Positions 9,342-18,549 of a DNA stretch of 64,000 nt are shown one piece after another. Positions within the stretch are counted from its first letter, which is position 1, and each line of letters opens with the position of its first letter. Below the pieces are notes generated by a model. It was given only the letters and a program-made list of their open reading frames with translations, was not told the DNA's origin and did no database searches. This DNA is from Planctomycetia bacterium. Lineage in GTDB: Bacteria > Planctomycetota > Planctomycetia > Pirellulales > Thermoguttaceae. The DNA lies in assembly GCA_030527205.1 (NCBI GenBank), contig JAUNBG010000009.1, positions 28,311 through 92,310 on the forward strand, given 5' to 3'. A program made the translations under genes and the position numbers.

Positions 9342-10505
9342 ATGAGAAAAATGAATTTTTATCAAAAGGGAAAAAACGGATTTACCCTGGTTGAACTTTT
9401 GGTCGTTATCGCAATCATTGGAATTTTGATTGGACTTCTATTACCTGCCGTTCAAGCCGCTCGTGAAGCGGCGCGTCGAATGAGTTGCACAAATAACTTA
9501 AAACAATTGGCTTTAGCCGCCCACAATCATCATGATACTTATGGTACTTTTCCGGCTGGTTATTGTCCTCAGAATTGGGCGATTGATAAATTCGGCGATA
9601 ATTTGCTCGTTAATTGGGCTGCCGATGGAAGCGGTTCCGATTATTATCAACGCGAACTGATTTCCTATCTCGTACCCCTTCTTCCGTTCATTGAACAGGC
9701 TCCCCTTTATGATTCAATCAAATCAATGCATGAATCTGGCGCTTATGTTCCGCCTACGGTCGATTATAAAACTTATTCGCCCAGCGCTGGCGGCGCTCTT
9801 GAGCCTTCCCCGTTTACTTATGAAATTAGTAATGTTTTGTGTCCTTCTGATTCTTCTGGCGTTTCTGATGATTTTGGCGCTATTTCCTATCGCGCATGTC
9901 ACGGAGACGTTTTGGACCGACGCGTCATCGTTGCCAATAATTCAATGGTTACAAATTATGTTTCGGATCGAGGCGTCTTTTCTCGAGGAGATAAAACTTC
10001 CTGTTCCATGGGCGGGATAAGCGATGGAACAAGCAATACAATCTTCTTCTCCGAAGCTTGTCTTGGAAGCGGTATCAGTCGCGCTGAAAAAGGCGGAATT
10101 ATTTTAAACGCTTTTACGACTTCCGATTCCCCTGCTGTTTGTTTTAATTACAAAGGCGATGATACGTTGACAATGGATACTTCCTCGTCGGGTATGTTTT
10201 GGGGACAAGGACATTTCACTTATACAATGTTCTTCACAATTCTTCCTCCGAATTCGCCCTCTTGTGCCCAAGGCGATAATGCCGAACAGAATCCTTTGAT
10301 TTCCGCGAGCAGTAATCACAGCGGCGGAGCCAATGGCGCTTTGGCTGACGGTTCCGTTCGATTTTTCTCCGATACGATTAATGCGGGAAGCGCTGGCGAT
10401 CTTTCGATTCCTCGACCGGCAGCTACTCTTGCAGGACAGTCTATTTATGGCGTTTGGGGAGCTTTGGGATCCCGAAACGGCGGCGAGTCTTCCAGCGGTT
10501 TATAA
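9342..10505 (+). CDS. DUF1559 protein with prepilin-type N-terminus
   Basis: 387 residues. The N-terminus is a classic type IV pilin-like signal, [19 protein letters not shown] at about 13-31, with the prepilin peptidase cleavage after Gly and Glu at position +5. It is followed by the planctomycete DUF1559 pattern ([38 protein letters not shown]) and the C-terminal H-loop [19 protein letters not shown]. These proteins are exported by the pilin/type II pathway and form pseudopilin-like or cell-surface proteins; exact roles are not established. The start follows AAGGAAT with about 10 bases spacing; an ATG three codons later is an alternative. The family is the strongest taxonomic marker in the window. 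Confidence 0.95.
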   Translation: MRKMNFYQKGKNGFTLVELLVVIAIIGILIGLLLPAVQAAREAARRMSCTNNLKQLALAAHNHHDTYGTFPAGYCPQNWAIDKFGDNLLVNWAADGSGSDYYQRELISYLVPLLPFIEQAPLYDSIKSMHESGAYVPPTVDYKTYSPSAGGALEPSPFTYEISNVLCPSDSSGVSDDFGAISYRACHGDVLDRRVIVANNSMVTNYVSDRGVFSRGDKTSCSMGGISDGTSNTIFFSEACLGSGISRAEKGGIILNAFTTSDSPAVCFNYKGDDTLTMDTSSSGMFWGQGHFTYTMFFTILPPNSPSCAQGDNAEQNPLISASSNHSGGANGALADGSVRFFSDTINAGSAGDLSIPRPAATLAGQSIYGVWGALGSRNGGESSSGL

Positions 10506-10904
10506 TTATCCTGTCAATTTTTATGAAAATGTGACGTCAATCAGATGAATTGACGTCCTGTCAACTTCCAGTTATTATCTCAATTGGTCCATTCAATTCG
10601 AGATAATCTCTGTTTGGAAGAAACGGAAAATTTATAATCTCTTTGTATTCTGTGCCAATAATATTGTTTTTGTTGCAATATTGGGCGGCATTCGTTGTTC
10701 TTCTCAATATTTTCTGTTTTTTGAGGGGGATCATATTTCTCTCTTTTAATTCTGCTGGAGACTTGATTTGATAAAAGTTTTTTGGCCTTGTTTTTCTTTT
10801 CTAAAGTTTTATCATATTAAGCAATTATTTTCTTCCCTTGAAATCGGGGGCATTTCTTTTGAATTTGTCTCTCTCGACAATTTTGGGTTGACGGACTTTA
10901 TTAA
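10506..10904. other. Intergenic region, no gene
   Basis: 399 bp. A perfect 9-bp stem-loop follows the DUF1559 gene (10533-10557). Nothing else recognisable. Confidence 0.6.
10533..10557 (+). terminator. Stem-loop after the DUF1559 gene
   Basis: GACGTCAAT pairs perfectly with ATTGACGTC around a 7-base loop, 28 bp after the stop. No strong T run follows, so termination efficiency is uncertain. Confidence 0.5.
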
Positions 10905-11354
10905 ATGAATACGAAAATGCCAAAAAACAATATTATTTCTAAAATTCCCATTTATCAAGAAACAATACAAGTTCAGTCATCAGATATCGACGAATTTGGT
11001 CATGTCAACAATGTTTGTTATGTTCATTGGATGCAGGAAATCGCGACGAATCATTCGGCTGCGGTTGGTTGGACTGTTCAGCGTTACACAGAATTGGGCA
11101 TTATGTGGGTTGCGCGACGCCATACAGTCGATTATTTGCATCCAGCATTTTTGAACGACGAAATTCTTGCGGAAACCTGGGTTACCGAAATGAAAAATGT
11201 CAGCAGTATTCGAGCCTATCGTTTCACGCGAAAGTCCGATCAAGTCGTTTTGGCAACGGCAGAAACCCGTTGGGGGTTCGTCTCGACCAAATCGGGAAAG
11301 TTAATGAAAATTCTTCCCGAAATTCAATATATTTTTTCGGAAAATAACGATTAG
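10905..11354 (+). CDS. Hot-dog acyl-CoA thioesterase (YbgC/4-HBA-CoA type)
   Basis: 149 residues, the normal length for this family. The active-site stretch DIDEFGHVNNVCYVHWMQE at about 26-44 has the catalytic Asp and the GHVNN turn of the 4-hydroxybenzoyl-CoA thioesterase/YbgC group; the rest follows the hot-dog strand order (ARRHTVDYLHPAFLNDEILAETWV). It would hydrolyse a short or aromatic acyl-CoA in the cytoplasm. No neighbour suggests a substrate: it stands alone between two long gaps. An ATG three codons downstream is an alternative start. Confidence 0.85.
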   Translation: MNTKMPKNNIISKIPIYQETIQVQSSDIDEFGHVNNVCYVHWMQEIATNHSAAVGWTVQRYTELGIMWVARRHTVDYLHPAFLNDEILAETWVTEMKNVSSIRAYRFTRKSDQVVLATAETRWGFVSTKSGKLMKILPEIQYIFSENND

Positions 11355-12570
11355 AGCGAATTTAAGTTTGTCAAAAGACGGTTTCAAGGATTATTCTGTC
11401 GCAATCAACTTGAAAATACCAAGAAATGAGATTTACTCAATGGAGTAACATTTTCTGAAAATCTGATATTCAACGGAAAATGAGGCGCATAAAAAAACAG
11501 AAATTGAAATGAGCCAATGACCAATCGGCTTTTGGGTAAAGGAAAGGGCAAGGTAATCCTGAACCAGAGTTATAAACATTTCAATTCCTGCTTGACCAGT
11601 ATTTCTTTAAGAGCAAAAAGTATGCCAAAGCAAATGTTTTCTGTGATTGCCGATAACGAAAAGTCATCGTTTTTCGATGTTGATTAACCGTTGTTGGGCT
11701 TTCGAGCAAAGAAATCCGCGTTTAGCAACTGAATTAAGAATAAATGAATTCTGTGAACCGCTTATTAATTTTATCAACGATTCAGAAAAGTTCAAATCCT
11801 CTGTTCTTTTATTTGAAAAATAGAGCAGAGAATGTTTGTTTTATCAAATGATTGCTTTATTTTGCTGCATTATAAAACAGTTGATTTTGTTTTATTTTAA
11901 GACTCTTGTTTGCCTTTTTCGTATTTCTTCAAAAGTCTTGAACGACAAATTGATGTTTTTTTGTTTATTGTCTGTCTTTATGTAAAATGTGCGTTACATG
12001 ATTAACAGAACGGAATACCTATTTTAAAAAACAATATCAACGATAAGATAATTAATCATTCGTGATTCCAATCTTTGCAAGACCAAAAACAGATGAATTG
12101 TTCAAACCATCATTTTCGGGAAGCAAGTTTGAGAAACAACCGTCGACCATGCCGAAAATGTCCAATTGCGTTTTTTTAAAAAGGGGCATTTTTTTGCAAT
12201 AAAATAACAAAGAATGCTGTAATTTTCTTGACATATGTTTGCAAGAACGTTAAGATATATATTAGAAATCATTTGTCTGCCGTTTCCTAAATTGGACCGA
12301 ATTGAGCTTGTTGCTTTTTTCCAAAGAACGCTTGCCGTTATTTGTTCCTCGATTTTTAACGCGAACTTTTTCAACCCGTTTTCCTGTTGGCAAACCTTGA
12401 CGAAAGTTTCGGTTTTATGGATCATTCGTTGCAGTCAGGCTTGCGTCTTTTTGCATTCAGGTTTTTGGGGACTTGAGATAAATCAGCCGAATTTTGAGAA
12501 TGAAGTTGTCGACTCAAATGATTACTTTTTTGAAACAATTTGATCTGCCTTCAACCAGAGTCAGGAAATA
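11355..12570. other. 1.2-kb region with no supported gene
   Basis: The only long frames here (12235-12543 plus, 12102-12425 minus) overlap each other, have biased composition and match nothing I know. A strong promoter at 12228-12256 points right and would give a ~310-base leader or an untranslated RNA. Several small hairpins are present. Confidence 0.5.
12228..12256 (+). promoter_or_regulatory. Consensus promoter upstream of the MoxR gene
   Basis: TTGACA (12228-12233), 17 bp, TAAGAT (12251-12256), the closest match to consensus in the region. The start codon of the MoxR gene is 315 bp further on, so either the mRNA has a long leader or a small RNA is made. Confidence 0.7.
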
Positions 12571-13650
12571 ATGTCATCCGATCATCAACTCCCTTCAACC
12601 GATTCGCCTGGAATGCAATCGCAAACAACAGAGGGAAAAACAAGGAATTTGGGTAATATTCTTCAAGAATTTGGACAAACTTGCCAGTTGACGCAAAATG
12701 AGTTACAAAAAGTCATTGTTGGTCAATCATCGGTTATTCGACAGATTCTTGCTGCCATTTTTACAAAGGGTCACTGCTTATTGGAAGGGGTTCCCGGTCT
12801 GGCCAAAACATTAATGGTCAGTACTGTTGCCAGAATTTTGGACGTTCGCTTCAAACGAATCCAATTTACGCCAGACCTGATGCCGTCTGATATTATCGGA
12901 ACAAACGTTTTGGATGAAGATGCTCAAGGCAGACGAAATTTTCGATTCGTTGAAGGACCCGTTTTTACTAATATCCTTCTTGCGGATGAAATCAATCGAA
13001 CGCCGCCCAAAACGCAGTCAGCGCTCCTTCAAGCAATGCAGGAACGGGAAATAACGGTTGGACAATCAACCTATTCGTTGCCAGAACCCTTTTTCGTTAT
13101 CGCAACGCAAAATCCGATCGAACAGGAAGGAACTTATCCGCTTCCGGAAGCTCAACTTGACCGCTTTATGTTCAATATCAAAATCGACTATCCAACTTTG
13201 GAGGAAGAAGAACGAATTTTATTTGCAACAACGCGCGGCGAATCAATCGAAGTTCGTAAAATATTGAATGGACGCTTGATTCTGAATATGCAGAAGCTCG
13301 TTTCGTCCGTTGCCGTCAGTCAATATATAATTCAATATGTCGCTCGACTTGTCCGGGCAACCCGTCCCAAGGATATTTCTTCTCCCGATTTTATTAAAGA
13401 TTTGGTTGATTGGGGCGCCGGTCCTCGCGCTGGTCAATATTTAATTCATGGCGGCAAAGCGCTCGCCGCAATGGAAGGCCGCTTTTCTGTCGCTGTTGAA
13501 GATATTCAAAATGTTGCCATTCCTGTTCTGAGACATCGAATCAGCACAAATTTTCAAGCGCAAGCCGAAGGAATGTCCAACGAAGATATCATAAAAAAAC
13601 TTATCGCAACGGTTGAACGTCCCCAAATCGATAAATTTGAAAAAAAATAA
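12571..13650 (+). CDS. MoxR-family AAA+ ATPase
   Basis: 359 residues. After a ~35-residue Ser/Thr-rich N-terminus comes the MoxR core: IVGQ, Walker A EGVPGLAKT at about 73-81, the family's RIQFTPDLMPSDIIGT, Walker B ILLADEINRTPPKTQSALLQAMQE, sensor FFVIATQNPIEQEGTYPLPEAQLDRFMF, and the C-terminal lid with GAGPRAGQYLI. MoxR ATPases act as chaperones in maturing metallo- or envelope complexes, usually next to DUF58 and VWA-domain genes. None of these partners follows here: the gene is alone before a 900-bp gap. Ribosome site AGGAAATA sits just before the ATG. Confidence 0.95.
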   Translation: MSSDHQLPSTDSPGMQSQTTEGKTRNLGNILQEFGQTCQLTQNELQKVIVGQSSVIRQILAAIFTKGHCLLEGVPGLAKTLMVSTVARILDVRFKRIQFTPDLMPSDIIGTNVLDEDAQGRRNFRFVEGPVFTNILLADEINRTPPKTQSALLQAMQEREITVGQSTYSLPEPFFVIATQNPIEQEGTYPLPEAQLDRFMFNIKIDYPTLEEEERILFATTRGESIEVRKILNGRLILNMQKLVSSVAVSQYIIQYVARLVRATRPKDISSPDFIKDLVDWGAGPRAGQYLIHGGKALAAMEGRFSVAVEDIQNVAIPVLRHRISTNFQAQAEGMSNEDIIKKLIATVERPQIDKFEKK

Positions 13651-14556
13651 TTTTGTCGCGTCTGACTTAATAGAATGAGCCATTTGGGATTGCCTTAAAA
13701 CCTGGTTTTCTCCGTTGCTTTTGTTAAATTGGTCGAAACATTGAGGCTTTTGTCTGGTTTGAGTTTTGCGTATCGTCAAAAAGGAAAATATTTCAACGAG
13801 ACTGTTTATTTCAAAGTCGGCATAATAAGCGATTCTTTCGCGTTTTTTAAGTTTGCCATTGACCGACTTGCGAAAATAAAACCGAGATTTAAACAATTTT
13901 TATAAGCGAACTGTTATCAAAAAGGTTTAAATCAAAAAACGCGAACATTCATAAACGAAACTTTTATTTAGGAAGTTAACTCAAGAAGGATCGTTTCCGG
14001 GTTCTTCATAAACGAATTATGTTTGATTCTGTTGAGGCAACATTGATTTGCTCCAGCATATATTTTTTTCATAAAACGGCAATAATTTTTTTATGATATT
14101 GCAATGTAAAGAAAAAGTTTGTATAATGCAACATTAAATATTAAGGGATTCAGTATTTTATTTAAGCCAGTTGATAAAACTTGATCATTTTTGCAAACGC
14201 AGCAATGACGATCAAGGTTTTCAAGCCGAAAACTGTTGCTTTGGCTGGTTGTTGCAACCCATATAACGAAGTTTTCTCTGTTGAGAATGAAACTTCCTTA
14301 GTTTGATCAAAGGTCTTTTCCGTTGACCTTGCCGTCTGGACTCCAATGGAACTTGTTTCCATTCATTGGTTTTCGGGAAGACCTTAGTCAAAAAAGACTT
14401 TCATTAGATTTTTTAATTCAGCTCAAATTGTCTTAGAATTGGGCTTCTTGGGCTTGATAAGAAGAATTTTTGCCGTTTTTGTTGTTGAGACAGAAATTAA
14501 ATTGGATTGATTTATAATCAATATTGTCAATTTTAATCATATTTAAAGGAAATTCG
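13651..14556. other. 0.9-kb region with no supported gene
   Basis: Contains a good promoter (14099-14127). Open frames on the minus strand (13441-13896, 14162-14362) are low in family-like features and the first overlaps moxR, so I left them out. Confidence 0.5.
14099..14127 (+). promoter_or_regulatory. Sigma70-type promoter, long leader
   Basis: TTGCAA, 17 bp, TATAAT. The next gene starts at 14557, giving a leader of about 420 bases; an independent small RNA is also possible. Confidence 0.6.
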
Positions 14557-15861
14557 ATGAAAAAAAATTTGTTGGGAGTTGCTGCTCTCATTTTACTCCT
14601 TTTGATCGCGATTGATTCCGTATCGGCTCAAACGCAATTTGGGCGTCGTTTTGGCAATCGTTTTAATCAGAAAGTTCATTGGCGTTCAACAACTGTTGCC
14701 AGTTCAATCATCAATTCAAATTCCAATCAAACGGTTGATTCAATGTGCGAAGCTGACGCTGTTTCTTCAGAAAAAAAAGTTGTTGAAAAGAAAGATATTG
14801 CAATGACTATTACTGTCAATCCTTTTGGAAAAACCAAGGAAGGTCAAACTGTTAAATCTTATACATTAACAAACAAAAATGGGATTGTTGCTACAATTCT
14901 TGATTTTGGCGGCGTTATTTATTCCTTGGAAACTCCCGATCGAGACGGCAATTTTGCGAACATTTCAGCCAATTATCCATTGATTTCAGAATATCAGGAT
15001 TATCGGCCTTTCTTCGGTTCTTTGGTTGGCCGTTATGGCAATCGAATAGCGCTCGGCAAATTTACGCTCGACGACGTTGAGTATTCTTTGCCCGTTAATA
15101 ACGGTCCGAACTCTCTTCATGGAGGAATCAAGGGATTCGACCAGGTTATTTGGAACGTCGAACAATTAACCGAGGAAGATGCCGTTAGTTTGAAATTGAC
15201 TTATATGGCAAAGGATGGCGAAGAAGGTTATCCCGGCAATTTGACAACAACTGTTATTTATACATTAAACAATAATGACGAATTGATAATTGATTATTTC
15301 GCGACGACAGACAAAGCGACGCCAATCAATTTAACCAACCATACATTTTGGAATCTTGCCGGCGCTCAAAGCGGCACAATTTTGAATCATATTCTAAAGC
15401 TCAATGCTTCGGCCTATCTCCCGACGAACGATTCGTTAATTCCGACGGGCGAAATTGCGAATGTTGAGGGAACTCCGCTTGATTTCCGAACTGCAAAACC
15501 GATTGGTCAGGATATTGCAGATGTTACGGAACCGCAATTCAACGGCGGTTATGATCATTGTTTGATTCTTGATCAGAAAACGCCAGAAGAACTGACTCTT
15601 TGCGCTTATGTTGTTGAACCGTCTTCTGGTCGAACAATGGAAATTCAAACGACAGAACCAGCCGTTCAATTTTATTCTGGAAACTTCCTGGATGGATCGA
15701 CAGGAGTCGGAGATTATAAATACGAAAAACATTCCGCTTTTTGCCTCGAAACGCAACATTATCCCGATTCGCCAAATCATTCGGAATTTCCAAATACGAT
15801 TTTGCGTCCAGGCGAAACTTACCGGCATACAACAATCATGAAATTTGGCGTTGAAAAATAG
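14557..15861 (+). CDS. galM: Exported aldose 1-epimerase (galactose mutarotase)
   Basis: 434 residues from the ATG at 14557, chosen because AAAGGAAA lies 5 bases upstream and it opens a signal peptide (KKNLLGVAALILLLLIAIDS, cleavage near VSA-Q). A ~60-residue linker precedes the GalM domain (VNPFGKTKEGQTVKSYTLTN). Family signatures are visible: FGSLVGRYGNRIA, NNGPNSLHGG, the catalytic His in NLTNHTFWNLAG, FNGGYDHCLIL, and the C-terminal ETQHYPDSPNH with the catalytic Glu region. It interconverts alpha and beta anomers of aldohexoses, here outside the cytoplasm. Periplasmic GalM is common in polysaccharide degraders and fits the two glycoside hydrolases nearby. Confidence 0.92.
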   Translation: MKKNLLGVAALILLLLIAIDSVSAQTQFGRRFGNRFNQKVHWRSTTVASSIINSNSNQTVDSMCEADAVSSEKKVVEKKDIAMTITVNPFGKTKEGQTVKSYTLTNKNGIVATILDFGGVIYSLETPDRDGNFANISANYPLISEYQDYRPFFGSLVGRYGNRIALGKFTLDDVEYSLPVNNGPNSLHGGIKGFDQVIWNVEQLTEEDAVSLKLTYMAKDGEEGYPGNLTTTVIYTLNNNDELIIDYFATTDKATPINLTNHTFWNLAGAQSGTILNHILKLNASAYLPTNDSLIPTGEIANVEGTPLDFRTAKPIGQDIADVTEPQFNGGYDHCLILDQKTPEELTLCAYVVEPSSGRTMEIQTTEPAVQFYSGNFLDGSTGVGDYKYEKHSAFCLETQHYPDSPNHSEFPNTILRPGETYRHTTIMKFGVEK

Positions 15862-15894
15862 TCAAGGGTTGAAACGGACTTAATTTTATCAAGC

Positions 15895-15927
15895 CGAAAA
15901 GGACAAAAGTTTTTCTTTCCTTTTTCG
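15895..15927 (+). terminator. Hairpin after galM
   Basis: CGAAAAGGA pairs with TCC(T)TTTTCG with one bulged T, 33 bp after the galM stop; the 3' arm is itself T-rich. Confidence 0.45.
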
Positions 15928-15966
15928 TAATTTGTCGTTGTCAAAATTGCGAAACAAACTTTGGGG

Positions 15967-16155
15967 TCAAGCTTGCAAGCAAAGAGCCAATGACCTGGGA
16001 CAAGAATTGTTGTTTTTTTCGGTTTCGATTATGTTATTGAGAGCGTCAAAGAATTCATTTTCGATGATTTGTTCGAAATATCCGTTTTTTTCGACCAAAA
16101 AGCAAATGTATTCATTTAAAGACGTTTCGTAATTTTTTAGCAAAAGAATACTCAT
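15967..16155 (-). CDS. Possible small acidic protein
   Basis: A 62-residue frame in the same direction as the gene ending at 16236, 80 bp downstream of it. The composition looks protein-like (amphipathic, Glu/Asn-rich, YFEQIIENEFFDALNNIIE), better than the overlapping plus-strand frame. No ribosome site and no family recognised. Confidence 0.3.
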   Translation of the reverse strand: MSILLLKNYETSLNEYICFLVEKNGYFEQIIENEFFDALNNIIETEKNNNSCPRSLALCLQA

Positions 16156-16235
16156 TTGTTAAATGTTGCGAAAATCTTTTTTGTAATAATTCTCGTTCTC
16201 GATATTTGTTCTGAAAATATATTTTTTTCGAAAAA

Positions 16236-16991
16236 TCAAGGGGAAATTAATTGAAATTCGATTTCAAATCGACCGTTGGGGTCCTCGGCGAGAAATGTTT
16301 GAGTTGGCCGAATAAACAGTCGACTTTTGGGAAGATTTTGAGACTTTCTTCGCGAATTTTCTTCTCGTAATGTTGCTTCATAAACATATTGGTTCGCTGT
16401 TGATTCTTTTTCGAGCCGAACCATTCCGAAATAGCGCTGAAGAAAAGTCAAAATTTTGGAATAATCTCCCGTTTTGCCAATAAAAGTTATTTGACGCATT
16501 TGACGTTCATCGAAATAATAGGTCAGAACGCCAGCCAAGTCATCCTTTTGCGAGCCGGTCAAGACAGCAACGCGATATCCGAAAAAAGGGGACACCGATT
16601 GAATTGTATCGACTCTGCTCCAGGAATTGATAATCCAATTTGGGTTTCGGTCAAAACGAACCATTTCTTCAATCGGAATGATTGGACTTCTGTAAACAAT
16701 ATCTGACCTTTTTTCATTAATGAATTCATTCTGAGAATCAGGAAAACTGTTTGCAATGACTGTTTTGGGATCAGAATTCTGTGACGTTTCTGTAAAAAAC
16801 TGTTTCCATTTTGTCAGGGGCTGCGAACGATTGTCTGAATCAATTGCTTTTGTTTTTGACTCTTGAGAATCATTGTTGATTTGTTCCAAATTCTTAAAAT
16901 AATGTCCCGATTCGGTAATCATTTTGGGAACAGCAAAAGCAATAACAACCAACAGTCCGAATTTTAACATTTTGACAAATTGCCCGCCCAT
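16236..16991 (-). CDS. Membrane-anchored hypothetical protein
   Basis: 251 residues from the ATG at 16991, preferred over the upstream ATG at 17033 because GGGAGAG sits 5 bases before it. The N-terminus has one hydrophobic segment (MLKFGLLVVIAFAVPKMI, residues 8-25) acting as a signal anchor. A polar linker follows to about residue 95, then a folded-looking C-terminal domain of about 150 residues with alternating strands (FGYRVAVLTGSQKDDLAGVL, YYFDERQMRQITFIGKTGDY) ending SRLFIRPTQTFLA. I do not recognise the family. No operon partner other than the doubtful small frame downstream. Confidence 0.65.
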   Translation of the reverse strand: MGGQFVKMLKFGLLVVIAFAVPKMITESGHYFKNLEQINNDSQESKTKAIDSDNRSQPLTKWKQFFTETSQNSDPKTVIANSFPDSQNEFINEKRSDIVYRSPIIPIEEMVRFDRNPNWIINSWSRVDTIQSVSPFFGYRVAVLTGSQKDDLAGVLTYYFDERQMRQITFIGKTGDYSKILTFLQRYFGMVRLEKESTANQYVYEATLREENSRRKSQNLPKSRLFIRPTQTFLAEDPNGRFEIEFQLISP

Positions 16992-17084
16992 AAAACTCTC
17001 CCTGTTCAAATTTCGACAAAAAAGTTCTTTCAATTATTTTTCCGTTCGCAAAAAACAATATTTCAGAGTCAAGCTCGTTTAAAA

Positions 17085-17130
17085 TCCCGGATTTTTGAAT
17101 TAGCAGCCCCGACAACAAAGACGGATTTTG
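17085..17130 (+). repeat. Degenerate intergenic repeat, family 2, copy 1
   Basis: Pattern CCCGGATTTTTGAATT, then AGCAGCCCCGACAAC and GACGGATT. Shared with the copies at 17517, 26951, 32840, 34661 and 59515. Confidence 0.5.
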
Positions 17131-17516
17131 AAAAGTTCGACTCGTCTTCGTAAACTTGTTTCATTGGAAAGAGAAAAAAGCAAGTTCAAAGACAAAATCA
17201 TATTATTAATTGGACTTAAATTTGAATTGCTGTTGAATATTTAATTCTGAAAATAGTTATCAAACAGGCATTTTGATAAACTTCAAAATCAAGTTATCGA
17301 AAAAGTCTCCTTTCTATTCTTTTCGCGTTATTAATTTAAAAACTTTCCCAATTTTAAGAACAATATTTTGAAAGGAATAATCGTCAGAAAAATTTTCCTG
17401 TTTTTAAAAAAAAATTATCCAGACTATCCAAAATCTCTTTTTTTTGTTATAATTTTAATAGTTTGTCTTTTGAAAAGTCCGCATTCCGTTGAAACATTTT
17501 CGACTCAAACCTTGTT

Positions 17517-17567
17517 GAACCCCGATTTTTTTGAATTCGCGAACCGGACAACGACGAGCGGATTACT
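17517..17567 (+). repeat. Degenerate intergenic repeat, family 2, copy 2
   Basis: Pattern CCCCGATTTTTTTGAATT, then CGCGAACCGGACAACGACG and CGGATTA; the closest relative of copy 1. Confidence 0.5.
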
Positions 17568-17797
17568 AAGGCGAAACGATTGCCTTGAGCGGTTTCGAGT
17601 TTATTTGGGATTTCCCGACTTTTAACGACGAGTTATCAAATTGCCTTAAACTTTCCTTCAGATTGAGCAACGCTTGATTTCAGTCTCAACAAACTTCCAA
17701 AATATTAATAAAAAATCATTCGCGTATTAGAGCTATCAACGTTTTAAAACGACAATCTTCCCCAGAATAATCGTTAAAACAGGCCTTTTTAATTATT

Positions 17798-17826
17798 TTG
17801 TTGATTGCAAATCGCGCTGATATAGT
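17798..17826 (+). promoter_or_regulatory. Promoter of the DUF6677-like gene
   Basis: TTGTTG, 17 bp, TATAGT. The start codon at 17845 is only about 12 bases after the likely transcript start and has no ribosome site, so the mRNA would be nearly leaderless. Confidence 0.5.
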
Positions 17827-17844
17827 CAAAATTCGGATTTTATA

Positions 17845-18477
17845 ATGCATGAAATAATCCCTCAACAATCAAAAAATTCCTGGAATGAAAATATTCGCGA
17901 TATTGAGTTAAAAGATCCGTTGGTCGCAGGCATTTTGGCCTGGCTTGTCCCTGGTTTGGGACATTTATATCAAAGAAGATTTTTTAAAGGAATTCTGTTC
18001 GGTATTTGTATTATTCCGCTATTATTAATCGGAATTTGGATGGGAAGTTATTCCGAACCGACTGATCCGGCGAACTCCGCTTCGGCGAAACGTTGGCATA
18101 TCGGTCGAAATGTTTATTGTTCCTGGCGAAATGGAGATAAACGACTTTATTTTATTCCGCAGGCGTTGATCGGCGGAGTTGCCATTCCTGCGATTTTGCA
18201 AGCGAACCATGGAACCGAAGGAGAGTCTTTTTTGCCAGGAAATGCCTTTGTTCCGCCGCGACTTGCCAATGAACAAAACAATTTTAAACAGCCAACTCTT
18301 AATCAACTTATCGAAAAACTTCATTCTTATTTCGAACTCGGGACGATTTTTACTGTTATCGCCGGTCTGCTCAATATTCTCGCCATTCTGGATGCCCTTG
18401 GCGGACCGGTTTGGATTGTTGAGGACGAAAATCAGATAAAACAAAATGTCAAAGAACGAAATTCAAATAATGCTTAA
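17845..18477 (+). CDS. DUF6677-like multi-pass membrane protein
   Basis: 210 residues. An N-terminal TM2-like unit (DPLVAGILAWLVPGLGHLYQRRFFKGILFG) gives a turn between two membrane helices at about 28-62, a loop carries SAKRWHIGRNVYCSWRNGDKRL, and another helix near residue 90-105 and one at about 165-185 follow. This pattern matches the small membrane-protein family annotated DUF6677 in planctomycetes; its function is not known. The start at 17845 lies close to its promoter. The flavoprotein gene follows after 72 bp and may be co-transcribed. Confidence 0.65.
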   Translation: MHEIIPQQSKNSWNENIRDIELKDPLVAGILAWLVPGLGHLYQRRFFKGILFGICIIPLLLIGIWMGSYSEPTDPANSASAKRWHIGRNVYCSWRNGDKRLYFIPQALIGGVAIPAILQANHGTEGESFLPGNAFVPPRLANEQNNFKQPTLNQLIEKLHSYFELGTIFTVIAGLLNILAILDALGGPVWIVEDENQIKQNVKERNSNNA

Positions 18478-18549
18478 AACATTAATCAACTTTTTCGTAA
18501 ATGTTTGATATGTGATCGATATAATCAATAGAAATTATATTATTCAAAA

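Larger units (their letters stand above)
15862..16235. other. Intergenic region with a possible small gene
   Basis: 374 bp between convergent genes, holding a terminator-like hairpin (15895-15927) and one small minus-strand frame (15967-16155). Confidence 0.5.
16992..17844. other. 0.85-kb region with two degenerate repeats
   Basis: Holds two copies of the second intergenic repeat family (17085-17130, 17517-17567) and a promoter (17798-17826). The TTG-started frame 17368-17625 runs through one repeat and is not supported. Confidence 0.5.

Noticed and set aside
12102..12543. Overlapping ORFs of 107 and 102 residues on opposite strands
   Set aside because: They overlap each other, have unusual composition, no ribosome sites and no family features; the plus one begins inside the promoter sequence.
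13441..13896. Minus-strand ORF of 151 residues
   Set aside because: It runs through the end of moxR and looks like its antisense shadow, with no ribosome site.
17368..17625. 85-residue TTG-started ORF
   Set aside because: Starts with TTG without a ribosome site and ends in a copy of the family-2 repeat.
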